64,000 bases of DNA. Source: Chaenocephalus aceratus. Taxonomy: Eukaryota; Chordata; Actinopteri; Perciformes; Channichthyidae. Under the pieces are notes generated by a model. That model did not search any database. It saw nothing but the letters and a program-made list of their open reading frames with translations, and was not told the DNA's origin. Position 1 is the first letter of the stretch. Every line of letters begins with the position of its first letter. A program made the position numbers and the translations under genes. Shown one piece after another: positions 11,490 to 21,658 of this stretch. Where the stretch lies: NCBI GenBank assembly GCA_023974075.1, contig JAMFTG010000314.1:46001-110000 (forward strand), written 5' to 3'.

Positions 11490-11810
11490 TCTGCAGCTTT
11501 GGGGACAGAGCCTTCTCAGTGGCAGCTCCTAGGCTCTGGAAGTCCCCTCCCCCAAGATCTCTGTGACTCTGAGTCCCTCACAGTCTTTCAGTCCCGCCTC
11601 AAAATACATCTTTTCAACTCTGTCTACCCATAAGCCCCCCCCTCTCAATCAACTTCCTCTTGACTGCCTTTTTATTTATTTTTTATTTATTTTAACTATA
11701 CTTGTTACCTGTCCTTGTTTGTCTACCCTCCCTCATACTGTAAAGCATCTTTGAGTTGTGAAAAGCGCTATATAAATAAAATGCATTATTATTATTATTA
11801 TGATGATAAA
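11490..11810 (+). mobile_element. LINE 3' end (C-terminal codons plus tail)
   Basis: Translation resembles the extreme C-terminus of fish non-LTR reverse transcriptase ORFs (SFGDRAFSVAAPRLW-type, then a VFQSRLK-like stretch). It is followed by GAAAAGCGCTATATAAATAA and an (ATT)n tail. This is a 5'-truncated insertion nested inside the hAT element. The clade is not certain. Confidence 0.6.
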
Positions 11811-12443
11811 CTGAAGCAATTTCTAAATTAACCCAATTAAGTGAGTTTTAAATCTACTTAGTTTATAAGGAAATGATGAAGAGGAACAAATTAAATGATT
11901 TGAAAATGGTATCTCTGTAGGTGCTGACGCTGTTGGTGGTTCTAGTGTTAACAGACATTTAAATTAAATATGTGTAAATGCCATATATGATTTTTTTACC
12001 TGGAGTTCTGCCGTTTTGAACAGACTTTTTGATTGAGTCTGCAGTTCTAGGGTTAATATGAATCTAATATGATTGTCATCGGTCTAAATTAGATTTCAAA
12101 TGATTAACTGTGTATGTAATGAAGATCATAGTGTGGGTTGAATCCATTTTCATAACCACTGTCTTTTAACTGATTTAAATGCGGAAACTGGGCTCATTCA
12201 TCAGAATTTCGTATGACTTGACTTGCTTGACTCTCATCACAGTGACTTGGGACTTGCTTGATACTTGTAGGTCAAGACTTGAGACTTGCTCATGACTTGC
12301 ACATGTAGGACTTACTCCCACCTCTGGTATGTAGCGTCTCTACTTTAAAGAGTCCTCTCCTGCTGATGTTCAGGTGTATATCCATATGTATGTATCAATC
12401 ATTAAACCGCTCTTAAAAAAAGAATAATCTAGATGCTTCAGTA

Positions 12444-13498
12444 ATGAACAATTACAGGCCCATATCAAACCTGCCATTTCTAGGTAAAATCATTGAAAAA
12501 GTTGTTTTTCAACAGTTGAGTAATTTCTTGCATTTAAATAACTGTTTCGATGTGTTCCAGTCAGGCTTTCGTCCAAACCACAGCACTGAGACTGCTCTTG
12601 TAAAAGTCTTCAATGACATCCACTTAAACACAGACAGTGGCAGAACTTCAGTGTTAGTATTATTAGATCTCAGTGCTGCGTTTGACTCTGTTGACCACAG
12701 CATATTACTGGACCGACTGGAAAACTGGGTGGGACTTTCGGAAACAGTTCTAAATTGGTTTGAATCCTACTTAAAGGACAGAAAGATCTTTGTTTCTATA
12801 GCTAAATACACATCTGAGTTGACAAATATGACATGTGGGGTACCTCAAGGCTCCATCTTGGGGCCTCTTCTCTTTAACGTCTACATGCTACCACTGGCTC
12901 AGATAATGAAAAACAACAAAATAAGTTACCATACTGTAGCTATGCAGATGACACACAAATTTATGTAACAATTTCACCAGGAGACAATGCTCCAATTCAA
13001 ACACTGAGTAAGTGCATTGAACAAATCAATGACTGGATGTGTCAGAACTTTCTCCAATTAAACAAAGATAAAACTGAGGTAATGGTTTTTGGAGCCAAGG
13101 CAGAACGTTTAAAAGTTAGCGCTGAGCTTCTGTCTGCAATGTTCAACCCAACACATAAAGCCAGAAATCTAGGTGTAGTCATGGACTCTGACCTGAGTTT
13201 CAACAGTCACATTAAAACAGTTACTAAGTCAGCCTACTATCACCTAAAGAACATATCTAGGATTAAAAGACTAATGTCACAGCAGGATCTGGAGACACGT
13301 GTCCATGCTTTTATCTTCAGTAGACTCGACTACTGCAATGGTGTCTTCACAGGTCTCACTAAAACATCTATTAGGAAGCTACAGCTGATTCAGAACGCTG
13401 CTGCTCGCGTCCTCACTGACACTAAGAAAGTGGATCACATCACTCCTGTTCTGAAGTCTTTACACTGGCTTCCTGTGTGTCAAAGAATAGATTTCTAA
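12444..13498 (+). pseudogene. L2-clade reverse transcriptase, broken
   Basis: In order: [50 protein letters not shown] (motif A with its catalytic Asp), then [17 protein letters not shown] (motif B'). The frame then breaks at about 12930, just before the YADD active-site motif, which is readable only in another frame (about 12938-12950). A second open part (13037-13498) carries the thumb-side region. The 5' side also has an extra A in an A-run near 12415. This reading order matches L2/CR1-group LINEs. The enzyme cannot be made from this copy. Confidence 0.85.
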
Positions 13499-13578
13499 AT
13501 ACTGCTGCTGGTTTATAAAGCACTGAATGGTTTAGGCCCAAAATACATTTCTGACCTCCTGCTAAACTATGAAGCATC

Positions 13579-13818
13579 CAGATCTCTCAGGTCTTCAGGG
13601 ACTGGTCAGCTTCCTGTCCCCAGAGACAGATCTCTCAGGTCTTCAGGGACTGGTCAGCTTCCTGTCCCCAGAGACAGATCTCTCAGGTCTTCAGGGACTG
13701 GTCAGCTTCCTGTCCCCAGAGACAGATCTCTCAGGTCTTCAGGGACTGGTCAGCTTTCTGTCCCCAGAGACAGATCTCTCAGGTCTTCAGGGACTGGTCA
13801 GCTTCCTGTCCCCAGAGT
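13579..13818 (+). repeat. 48-bp tandem expansion inside the LINE (5 copies)
   Basis: Five copies of a 48-bp unit (CAGATCTCTCAGGTCTTCAG, GGACTGGTCAGCTTCCTGTC, CCCAGAGA) expand what is normally a single segment near the LINE ORF C-terminus; compare the one copy in the L2 at 25.3 kb. At 16 codons per unit, the LINE frame is kept through the expansion. Confidence 0.92.
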
Positions 13819-14122
13819 CAGAACTAAACATGGAGAAGCAGCGTTCAGTTATTATGCTCCAAGTATCTGGAACAAACTCCCAGAAACCTGCAGGTCCGCT
13901 GCAACTCTGACTGCTTTTAAATCCAGCAAGAAGACTTTTCTTTTTGCCGCTGCTTTTAATTGAACTATTCATATCTAAAACTGTACTGTAACTTTTATTT
14001 TATTATCTTTTCTTTTTAATGACTGATTTTAAATGCCATTTTCTTAATGTCTTTCGTTTTTGTAAAGCACTTTGAATTGCCTTGTGTTGAAAGGTGCTAT
14101 ATAAATAAACTTGCCTTGCCTT

Positions 14123-14157
14123 GATGTTCAGGTGTATATAAGTATGTAGTGTCTCTA
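14123..14157 (+). repeat. Satellite B remnant beyond the LINE
   Basis: The partial unit GATGTTCAGGTGTATATAAG then TATGTAGTGTCTCTAC ends the forward array. Confidence 0.9.
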
Positions 14158-14199
14158 CCGTGTCATGTCTCCATGCTTTAATGTTAAAAAAACCTTTAT

Positions 14200-15010
14200 T
14201 TTTCTCATACTTGCAGCACATCTTTTCACCGTCTGTCTGAAACCAGAGCCCAGTCTGCTAACCCTATCCCTGGCAATAATCCTCCCAACTTTCTATTCGT
14301 CCCCAACCCAGTCCGATCTGAGGTGCTTCAATGCTCCCATTGCTCTAGCTTGGCTAACCATCCCAGGAGTTTGTCCGCCTGTACCATCTGTGCCCAGAAC
14401 AAGGCTGACTCGCTCCAGCCACTTCCTGTTCCAAGTTGACCCTCGTCCCACATCACTCTGGACTTCGATACTGGCCTACCACTATCTCAAAGTAACACCA
14501 TCATAGTTACGGTTGGCGATCGTTTCTCTAAATCTGACCTTTTCTTTGCCCAGCCATTATTTATCTAATGTATCATATTCCATTTACTTGTATAAACACT
14601 CTTCTTGCACTATTTGTATTTACTTGCACATCTCAAAACATTCTCTCGCATTATATTATCTGTTTTATTTGTTCTATGTCCTATACATATTCATGTTGCT
14701 CTGTTGGAGGAACCTGTGACCTAAGTTTTTCATTGCCATATCTTCTGAACACTGCATCTAATATGCACATGACAATAAAGCCTTGAATCTTGAATCTTCT
14801 GGTTATCATCTGCAGTCTAATGGCAAGACAGATAGAACCAATCAGGAACCAGAGTCTGCCCTGTCACCAATAAGAACCCCTTTACCTGGAGCCCCCACAT
14901 CCCCTCACCCACATAACAGTCTCACCTGTTCGGCCCCATGTCTACATGTGAAGCCTCTCTAGTATCAATCGCCCCTTTTTTACCTGAGGACGAGATTGAG
15001 CTGACTGACC
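14200..15010 (+). pseudogene. Gypsy-type LTR retrotransposon integrase remnant
   Basis: About 14330-14530 translates with interruptions to C-x2-C (CTICAQNKAD), PLPVPS, SHITLDFDTGLP and VGDRFSKSDLF, the zinc-binding end and start of the catalytic core of Gypsy integrases. About 14805-14960 gives SGYHLQSNGKTDRTNQE and a later HNSLTCSA, the distal part of the core. The intervening core is missing and replaced by a LINE tail at 14550-14805. Stops and frame shifts show it is dead. Flanking LTRs were not identified. Confidence 0.72.
14550..14805 (+). mobile_element. LINE 3' tail in the Gypsy remnant
   Basis: AT-rich sequence ending GACAATAAAGCCTTGAATCT plus a further TGAATCT. This is a polyadenylation-signal-like motif with a short terminal heptamer repeat typical of a non-LTR insertion. 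It divides the integrase remnant. The family is unknown. Confidence 0.5.
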
Positions 15011-15590
15011 ATTTGGTAAAACTGCATATCCGACTTTGAAAGGACCCACGCTTTGCCCTCCCCCCGACTCTGGCCAGGAACAAGGGCTCTGCAAATAGTA
15101 AAAATACCTGCTGCTCCCCTTTATTTACAAGGTCAGTCAGTTTGGCTCTTCTTCTAACAACTCTCCCCCAGGTTCACTTACGTCTTGTCATTTCAAGACA
15201 TAATAATTCACCCCACATTCCATGTTTATCAAATATATACTGTTCATACCAGCACCCTTTCCTGTGGCATTCCTTACTCTGTGTCTCTTTGTCCAGATAC
15301 TTTTACCTTCTCCGCCAGCCATGTCCATCCGTCTTGCTCACCTACCATCTTCGTGCCTCTTCTCCCTCCTGACGATACCACCTGGCAGGATTCCTGGAAA
15401 TACCACAACCACTGCTCTCAGCCATCGCTCCCATGTTGGGATCCCCCCAATGTCCCGCCTCAGTCAAAAACACTTATAAGTGCAGAATCATCGTTTCTTT
15501 ATTACACCAGTAAGAGACATTTACATTATAGACACATTGCACATATCTATATCATTTCGTATGTTTATATTGTATTGTATTGTTAAAAAA
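15011..15590. other. Unassigned, probably more retroelement debris
   Basis: Several overlapping open frames of 76-133 codons, all short of a recognisable domain. Their position directly after the integrase remnant suggests the 3' part of the same element (inference). Confidence 0.35.
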
Positions 15591-15990
15591 TACAAAAAAA
15601 GGTTCGTTAACAAAATGCGAGCTTTATTATAAAAAGCCGAAGCCATGAAAAAACAAGAAACTAATTAACAGAAACAAAACCGGGGAGCATGACAGACAGG
15701 AACAAACTTACATACGGGAACAGGCAGGAGACACGGACAAGCATGGGTGACAGGGACATGAAATGACGACGAACAGACCTGGAGCACAGGGAAAGACAAG
15801 ACTAAATACACAGAAGGGTAATCACAGGACAAGACACAGCTGGCAGGGGAGGCAGAAACACAAGGGCAACAGGTGAACACACTCAGACAATTAGACACAC
15901 CAGGGAAACTAACCACAGGGAGAAGGACCAGACATTATACAAAGAGGAAAACATTTCAAAACAAAGGTGGAAAACATAAATCCATAACCA
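15591..15990 (-). repeat. Dispersed-repeat-like sequence
   Basis: Purine-rich ACAGG/GACAGG words and an AT-rich left edge suggest interspersed repeat sequence. No coding capacity was recognised; the family could not be named. Confidence 0.35.
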
Positions 15991-16109
15991 TGACATTGTC
16001 AACAAAACAAAAATGTAAAACATTGTTTTAATGCACTAGAATGATTTTTAGAATTGTAACAAACCCCAACCCTAACCTGACCTGATGGTGATCCTTCATA
16101 TTATTTACC

Positions 16110-16545
16110 GTCATATAACCATATTCTCCATAATCCAGACCGTATGTCTCCCTTCCTCTGGACAGACTCTGCTAACACACCCAGTCCCCACTATGTACCG
16201 TCTGTAACCCAGCTGTGAGTCCCTGAGTCAAAGCCCTCAGAGCCCAGGACAGACCAGCGATCATCAAACCTCTCTGGATTATCAGGAAGTTCCTGTTTCT
16301 CTCCTCGTCTCACTCTGGTCAAATCTTCAGACAGGAAGAGTAATGGACTAGCAGTGTTTGGGTCCAGGATGACAGGAGAGTAGGACACCATGTCCTTCAT
16401 CTTGCTCCAGATGTTGAAGCTGAGGTTGCCCAGGTGTTTGGCCTGGTCTATCAGAGCTCCTGAGGACAGCTGTGGATCCTCCAGCAGGGGGCGCTGCAGC
16501 CTCTCCACTGCAGCCTTGTAGTTGTGCAGGAAGCATAGTGAAAAT
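16110..16545 (-). pseudogene. Truncated TRIM35/A33-like pseudogene
   Basis: Very similar to residues 232-355 of the intact TRIM at 20285-21658: [50 protein letters not shown] and [11 protein letters not shown] are shared. It begins abruptly inside the region after the coiled coil, at the base where unrelated sequence starts (about 16537). It lacks RING, B-box and coiled coil. A 10-base loss after GTHSW, relative to the intact gene, breaks the frame, and homology runs on to about 16110 out of frame. It has no start codon of its own. It is a decayed partial duplicate, not a short gene. Confidence 0.88.
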
Positions 16546-16716
16546 CTTACTTTGAAGGTTAATTATTCAATTTCTGAGACTTTGTAAGTGAACAACAAAG
16601 GCACAGTGAATAACTACTGCAAAATCCACAATAAAACAACCAACAATAACTTTATATAAAAGAGCCATTAACACTAATGACATTGCCATGAGCATTACAA
16701 ATGATAAAACTCCTGT
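16540..16716. repeat. 180-bp direct repeat, copy 1
   Basis: Begins GAAAATCTTACTTTGAAGGT and ends near ATGAGCATTACAAATGATAA. It matches 17098-17278 in the same orientation at roughly 85-90% by eye. The two copies bracket an L2 fragment. Confidence 0.88.
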
Positions 16717-16719
16717 TAC

Positions 16720-17080
16720 TTTGGGGACAGAAAGCAGACCCAGAAGACTTAAGAGTATTTTGAAATCAATTCCTTGACAGACAGGAAGTCAGTGGAAAGA
16801 CCTCAGAACTGGAGAGATGTGATCCACTTTCTTAGGGTTAGTGAGGCTTCGGGCAGCAGCGTTCTGAATACGTTCTGACACATCCAGTTATTGAGTTGTT
16901 TGATGGATTTTAGTGATTGAATTGGAGTATAGTCTCCTGGTGAAATGGTTATGTAAATGTGTGTTTCGTCTGCATAGCTATGGTAGCTTATTTTGTTGTT
17001 TATAATGATCTGAGCCAGCATGTAGATTTTAAAGAGAAGAGGCCCCAAGATGGAGCCTTGAGGAACCCCACGTCATGTTT
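16720..17080 (-). mobile_element. L2 LINE fragment, internally deleted
   Basis: The reverse strand reads GPLLFKIYMLAQI, then SYHSYADETHIYITISPGD (active-site YADD changed to YADE), then NNWMCQN. It jumps directly to C-terminal codons, so most of the thumb region is missing. No tail is visible at the lower-coordinate end. Confidence 0.78.
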
Positions 17081-17097
17081 ATAGTTTAAAAAATAAA

Positions 17098-17278
17098 GTA
17101 AAAATCTTATTTTTGAAGGTTAATTATTCAATTTCTGAAACGTTGTAAGTGAACAACAAAGGCACAGTGAATAACTACTGGGAAATCCACAATATAACAA
17201 CAAACACAAACTTCATATAGGACCCATTTACACTAATGACATTGCCATGAGCATTGAAAATGATTAAACTCCAGTTAC
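17098..17278. repeat. 180-bp direct repeat, copy 2
   Basis: Second copy of 16540-16716, in direct orientation (GGTTAATTATTCAATTTCTG is shared exactly). Confidence 0.88.
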
Positions 17279-17777
17279 ATTCAGTTTTTTATTGTCTATA
17301 ATTGTTTTAATTTATTATATATAATATGTATTTATTTTATTTCTGTTACTGTTTATTTGTGAAAATGTTATATTTGTTTTAATTGTTAGTTTCTATATAT
17401 AGTTTCTTTATATACCAACATTTATATATGTAGAGTTGTTTTACTTATTTTCTTATTTTTTAAGGAGATATATTGAGTTCTTAAATCCACAATATTATTA
17501 AAGTCTCAACCCAAACTGAGACGTCCTATGTAAATACAACGACTACATGACGAACATCAGAAATTGGAAAATGGAAACTGAATAAAAACACTTCAACATA
17601 CAGAATCACGTTTTATTTATTATATCACATAGAAAAATATACATTATACATATTTTAGATAATTGTATATATTTTATGAATTGTAAACATCCCATGAATC
17701 AAAAACAAACTTTGATTTGATATATATATTCTTTTTTTTTTTTGGATCCCATCAGCTTCCACACATTTAGGGTAAGG
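17279..17777. other. AT-rich intergenic sequence
   Basis: Strongly AT-rich with many TATATA words; no gene or repeat family recognised. Confidence 0.45.
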
Positions 17778-18261
17778 GTCACGACCAGAGTTGGGTGTAA
17801 TGCGTTAAAAAGTAACTTGTTACTGTAATAATATTACTTTGTCGGTAACGGAGTAGTGTAACGCGCTACTTTTATAATTCAGTAATCACACTACAGTTAC
17901 TAACATTGCCCCGACACGCGTTACTTTCGTTACTTTCTAAAATCAGTCATAATCAAACCTCAACAAACACCTGCAAAGAACACATGCTAAGGTGAAGCTA
18001 ACGCACAGCTATTTGTTGTTTGTTTATATCACATCTTCTGTTCTTCTTCTCTGTTTTCCGGTTGTTGCCTGTTTTGAATGACGAATACACACTACCGCCG
18101 CCTGCTGGTAAGGAGAGTTATTGCCACTCACGCATGCGCAGTTCGTACGTGCTCGGCTGAAGTCTTTGCGGTGTCTGGCTCCAGTGCAACACATGGCCAA
18201 CACGCAGGAGAACACGCTGACGCAACAGCGTGAGCAGAGATAGACTGCGCAAAATATACAG

Positions 18262-18515
18262 ATAGCAGGAGACAGAGGACAGCCACGGTCAGATAGCAGG
18301 AGACAGAGGACAGCCACGGTCAGATAGCAGGAGACAGAGGACAGCCACGGTCAGATAGCAGGAGACAGAGGACAGCCACGGTCAGATAGCAGGAGACAGA
18401 GGACAGCCACGGTCAGATAGCAGGAGACAGAGGACAGCCACGGTCAGATAGCAGGAGACAGAGGACAGCCACGGTCAGATAGCAGGAGACAGAGGACAGC
18501 CACGGTCAGATAGGA
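18262..18515. repeat. 31-bp minisatellite in the hAT element (about 8 copies)
   Basis: The unit AGATAGCAGGAGACAGAGGA then CAGCCACGGTC is repeated almost perfectly about eight times. Confidence 0.96.
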
Positions 18516-18630
18516 GAACATTCAGGATCTGGATCAGTCTTATGCGACAATGGAAACTGAACTAAAGAGAACATTTGAAACTTTAGCAGTCTGCGTGATC
18601 TGCCTGCAGGGAGGGGCGGGCCGGCCCTGC

Positions 18631-18687
18631 GAGTAAAGTAACGAGTAAAGTAACGAGTAAAGTAACGAGTAAAGTAACGAGTAAAGT
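18631..18687. repeat. 12-bp repeat ACGAGTAAAGTA
   Basis: About 4-5 copies near the right end of the hAT element. The unit carries the element's own subterminal AGTAACGAG word, so it looks like local slippage of the transposon end. Confidence 0.85.
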
Positions 18688-18798
18688 ATGTATGTAGAGA
18701 GTAACGAAGTAGTGTAATATATTACTTTTTTAAAAAGTAATATGTAATATGTAATATATTACTTTTTTTTTAGTAACGACCCCATCTCTGGTCACGAC

Positions 18799-20284
18799 TA
18801 CACACAGGTCAAAAATAATCAATAAACAAACAAAAATGTTATATGAAGTTTTGATAAAAAAGGATTAACAAACCAATCATTAGGATCAGAAACTAAATAA
18901 AATATTAACCTGGAAAGATACAGGTCTGATTTTGGTTGGTGTTTGTGGTATCTATTGCATATAGTATTCAATAAGACCCTCTCTATGGCACCCCTTACTC
19001 TGCATACTTACTCTCCAACAATATTGCATGTTTTCCTTTTTCGAAAAGTTCCATGCCTCCAATCTGATGGTTTTATTAAATGACATTAAAACACAATCAA
19101 CCATCATTAAATCTACCGTTGGACACCAATACAGCTTTTACAACGGCCTGAAGACACCATCAGTCTTTATATCCAGCAATGAATCTACACTTTGGACTGA
19201 CACACAGCCCGGGATACATGTGAGGAAACAGCATTTAGCAGAGGTCTGACAAAGCCTCAACATATACTGTTTTATTACCGTTTCCATACTAGTTTTGTTG
19301 GGCTGTTACACAAATCATAATTACCTCTTTGACATCTACATCTTATTTTGCTTAGAGGAAATCACCTGGTTAACTATCTATTCAGGATTCTTTCAAAAAG
19401 CGTTATTTGACAAGATTACTTTTTAACACATTACACATTTAATATTTAACCTTCACCCAATTAATGTATACAAGAACTGTGCTGCCCACCAGCAGCTAAC
19501 AGCTAACGTTAGCTAACGGATTTGTTATCAGAAAAAAATGCACGCTCGTAGAAGATCTCCATTAGTCTCTAGAAACAAACGTCAATTTGTTCACACCTGA
19601 ATAAGACCATTGCTGTAAGATGATTTGTTTAATGTTTCTACGTCAAAACATTAGCTTCGCATCACAGTTTTTCTCTAGTCACACTTTTGGGTCACCAGCT
19701 CTAGATCCACATTCATCCCAAATCTGCACTGGAGTCACTCTGAGTATGAACGTGAAACAGCTGTGATGGAGGAAGTCAGTGAGGTGTAAGACCTCATAAT
19801 AACTTGGTGTGACTCTTCTGACGACAAATATAGTTTAAAGTAGCCTTTGTACAGAAGTAGCAGCCATTGCAGCACAAAAAGCCAAACTCAAAACTGAAGT
19901 CAACTGCATACCAACTTACAATGAAACTGTGCACACTATTCTTATTCGCCTCCATGTTTACTATCATATGAGAACATTCATATTGTTTTTCTGCACAGTT
20001 TCACACTGATATAAGACTATAACTCATTTTAATTTTACGAGCTAAAACAATTAAATCCAACCTGGGCAATGAAACGGTTTGAGCATTTCATTTGTGAAGA
20101 TAGCAATTATTCAATTACTTTACATATTATGGGTCAAAAATAGTAAATATAGCGTAAACTGAATAACAAAACGAATAGAAAAACAGGGACTCAAAAATAG
20201 ACATTTGTGGAGAATATGAGACTTATGCAGTAAGACCCTGAATCCATCCTTTAAGAGATACAGATATAATGATCCTCTCTATCT
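18799..20284. other. Downstream flank of the TRIM gene
   Basis: No second gene recognised. The reverse strand downstream of the TRIM stop is AT-rich and could hold its 3' UTR. I did not find a convincing close polyadenylation signal. A 73-codon frame at 19028 has no recognisable features. Confidence 0.4.
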
Positions 20285-21658
20285 CTACCTGCTCTGATCC
20301 ACTGTCACACACACCTTCAGCGGTAATATCTTCACTTTACTTCCAGTGGCAATGTATGGAAACATCTTCTCAGTGAAAGTGTGTGTGAAGGTGTGTATGT
20401 GTGTGTTAGTGTCAGGATCAGAGAACGACAACTTTCCCCTGTTCCAGTCCAGATCCACTCTGACCCTCTGGAGCTCCTTCTTCAGGCGGAGAGGAGTGTT
20501 TCGATCTGGTAGTGAATATGCTAAGTATTTACCTTCATAGAAACGTATTCTCCATAATCCAGACCGTATGATTCCCTTTCTCTGGACAGACTCTGCTAAC
20601 ACACCCACTTCCCACCATGTTCTGTCTGTAACCTGGACGTCCCAGCTGTGAGTCCCTGAGTCAAAGCCCTCAGAGCCCAGGACAGAGAGGCCACTATCAA
20701 ACCTCTCTGGATTATCAGGAAGTTCCTGTTTCTCTCCTCGTCTCACTCTGGTCAGATCTTCAGACAGGAGGAGTGATGGACTAGCAGTGTTTGGGTCCAG
20801 GAAGACAGGAGAGTAGGACACCATGTCCTTCATCTTGCTCCAGATGTTGAAGCTGAGGTTGCCCAGGTGTTTGGCCTGGTCTATCAGAGCTCCTGAGGGC
20901 AGCTGTGGAGCCTCCAGCAGGGGGCGCTGCAGCCTCTCCACTGCAGCCTTGTAGTTGAGCAGGAAGGAGACGTCTTCAGCTCTCAGCTCCTCCTCTGTGG
21001 CTCTGACTGTGTGTGAAAGAGCTGCTATCTCTCTGCTCACAGCCTCCATCATCCTCCTCTTCTGCTCCTCTTCCTCCCTCAGTGCAGCCAGCCTGGCCTC
21101 CTCTTCCTCTTCTAGAAACTGGTGAAGCTTCTTGAACTGCTCCTTAATCTGCGTCTCTGTGCGTCGGGCCTGGACCTTCAGGTGTCTTGCTGTCTGATCA
21201 AACTCCACTTTAACTTCTTCAAAGAGCTTCAGTTTCTCCTGAAAGGGCTGCAGAGCTTCCTGGAGCTCCTCTCGGAGATCCTGAGCAGCTTCATCCATGG
21301 GTCTGAATCTGTGGTTGGTGTGTGCTTTTGAATCTCTGCAGACGAGACACACTGGCTGCTGATGGTCCAGACAGAAGAGTCTGAGTCTCTCAGAGTGCAG
21401 ACTGCAGAGAGCGTCTGGAGGCCTCTGACCTCTCTCCAGTAAGAAGGCCTCACTCAGGTTCTTCAAAGCCAGGTTACAGGGAGGTTCTATCTCTGAATGT
21501 TTTCTCTTACAGACTGGACACTCTCGTGATGGGTTATCTCTCCACCAGGTCTGCAGACAGGCTTTACAGAAGCTGTGGCTACAGGACAGAACAACAGGAT
21601 CTCTAAAGACGTCCTGACAGACCGGACAGCAGAGCTCTTCCTCTAACCTGGAAGCCAT
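20285..21658 (-). CDS. TRIM35/A33-like E3 ubiquitin ligase (single exon, intact)
   Basis: 457 residues in one uninterrupted frame. RING C3HC4 finger: C11/C14, C26/H28, C31/C34, C47/C50. B-box 2: C85, H88, C96, H99, C104, C107, H113, H116. A coiled coil spans about 122-235, with a run of Glu at 183-187. PRY begins near LDP at 287 and SPRY follows, with WWEVGV at 348-353, [12 protein letters not shown] and PYI near the end. This is the class IV TRIM order. Such proteins use RING to recruit an E2 enzyme, the coiled coil to dimerise and PRY-SPRY to bind targets, and many fish members act in innate immunity (family knowledge, not shown here). The start is the first Met, immediately before the RING. 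The teleost A33/TRIM35-like group has many lineage-specific copies, so I give no symbol. Confidence 0.93.
   Translation of the reverse strand: MASRLEEELCCPVCQDVFRDPVVLSCSHSFCKACLQTWWRDNPSRECPVCKRKHSEIEPPCNLALKNLSEAFLLERGQRPPDALCSLHSERLRLFCLDHQQPVCLVCRDSKAHTNHRFRPMDEAAQDLREELQEALQPFQEKLKLFEEVKVEFDQTARHLKVQARRTETQIKEQFKKLHQFLEEEEEARLAALREEEEQKRRMMEAVSREIAALSHTVRATEEELRAEDVSFLLNYKAAVERLQRPLLEAPQLPSGALIDQAKHLGNLSFNIWSKMKDMVSYSPVFLDPNTASPSLLLSEDLTRVRRGEKQELPDNPERFDSGLSVLGSEGFDSGTHSWDVQVTDRTWWEVGVLAESVQRKGIIRSGLWRIRFYEGKYLAYSLPDRNTPLRLKKELQRVRVDLDWNRGKLSFSDPDTNTHIHTFTHTFTEKMFPYIATGSKVKILPLKVCVTVDQSR

Larger units (their letters stand above)
10884..12326 (+). mobile_element. hAT-superfamily transposon inserted in satellite B
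   Basis: The ends are CGGAGGTGGGG and CCCACCTCTG (inverted: CAGAGGTGGG), the usual hAT CAGAGGTG-type terminus. Flanking sequence is GTATGTAC at 10876-10883 and GTATGTAG at 12327-12334, an 8-bp target duplication with one substitution, and the satellite consensus is GTATGTAG. Subterminal GACTTG words recur at both ends, as in other hAT elements. It encodes a BED-finger fragment near its left end and contains a LINE tail at 11490-11810, so it is a decayed, non-autonomous copy. Confidence 0.88.
12392..14122 (+). mobile_element. L2/Maui-type LINE, 5'-truncated, inserted in satellite B
   Basis: Reverse-transcriptase coding sequence is followed by the tail GCTATATAAATAAACTTGCC and TTGCC repeats. 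The satellite segment GATGTTCAGGTGTATAT occurs at 12365-12381 and again at 14123-14139. That is a 17-bp target-site duplication, possibly a few bases longer, as expected for target-primed reverse transcription. The endonuclease half is missing. Several frame breaks make the copy dead. Confidence 0.9.
17786..18790. mobile_element. Non-autonomous hAT element with perfect 8-bp target duplication
   Basis: Termini CAGAGTTGGG and CCCATCTCTG pair as CAGAGWTGGG. The duplication GTCACGAC is exact at 17778-17785 and 18791-18798. Subterminal GTAACG/TAACG words recur at both ends, as in fish hAT elements with AGTAACG ends. Inside are a 31-bp minisatellite and a 12-bp ACGAGTAAAGTA repeat. No transposase frame is present. 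The exact duplication suggests a fairly recent insertion. Confidence 0.93.
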
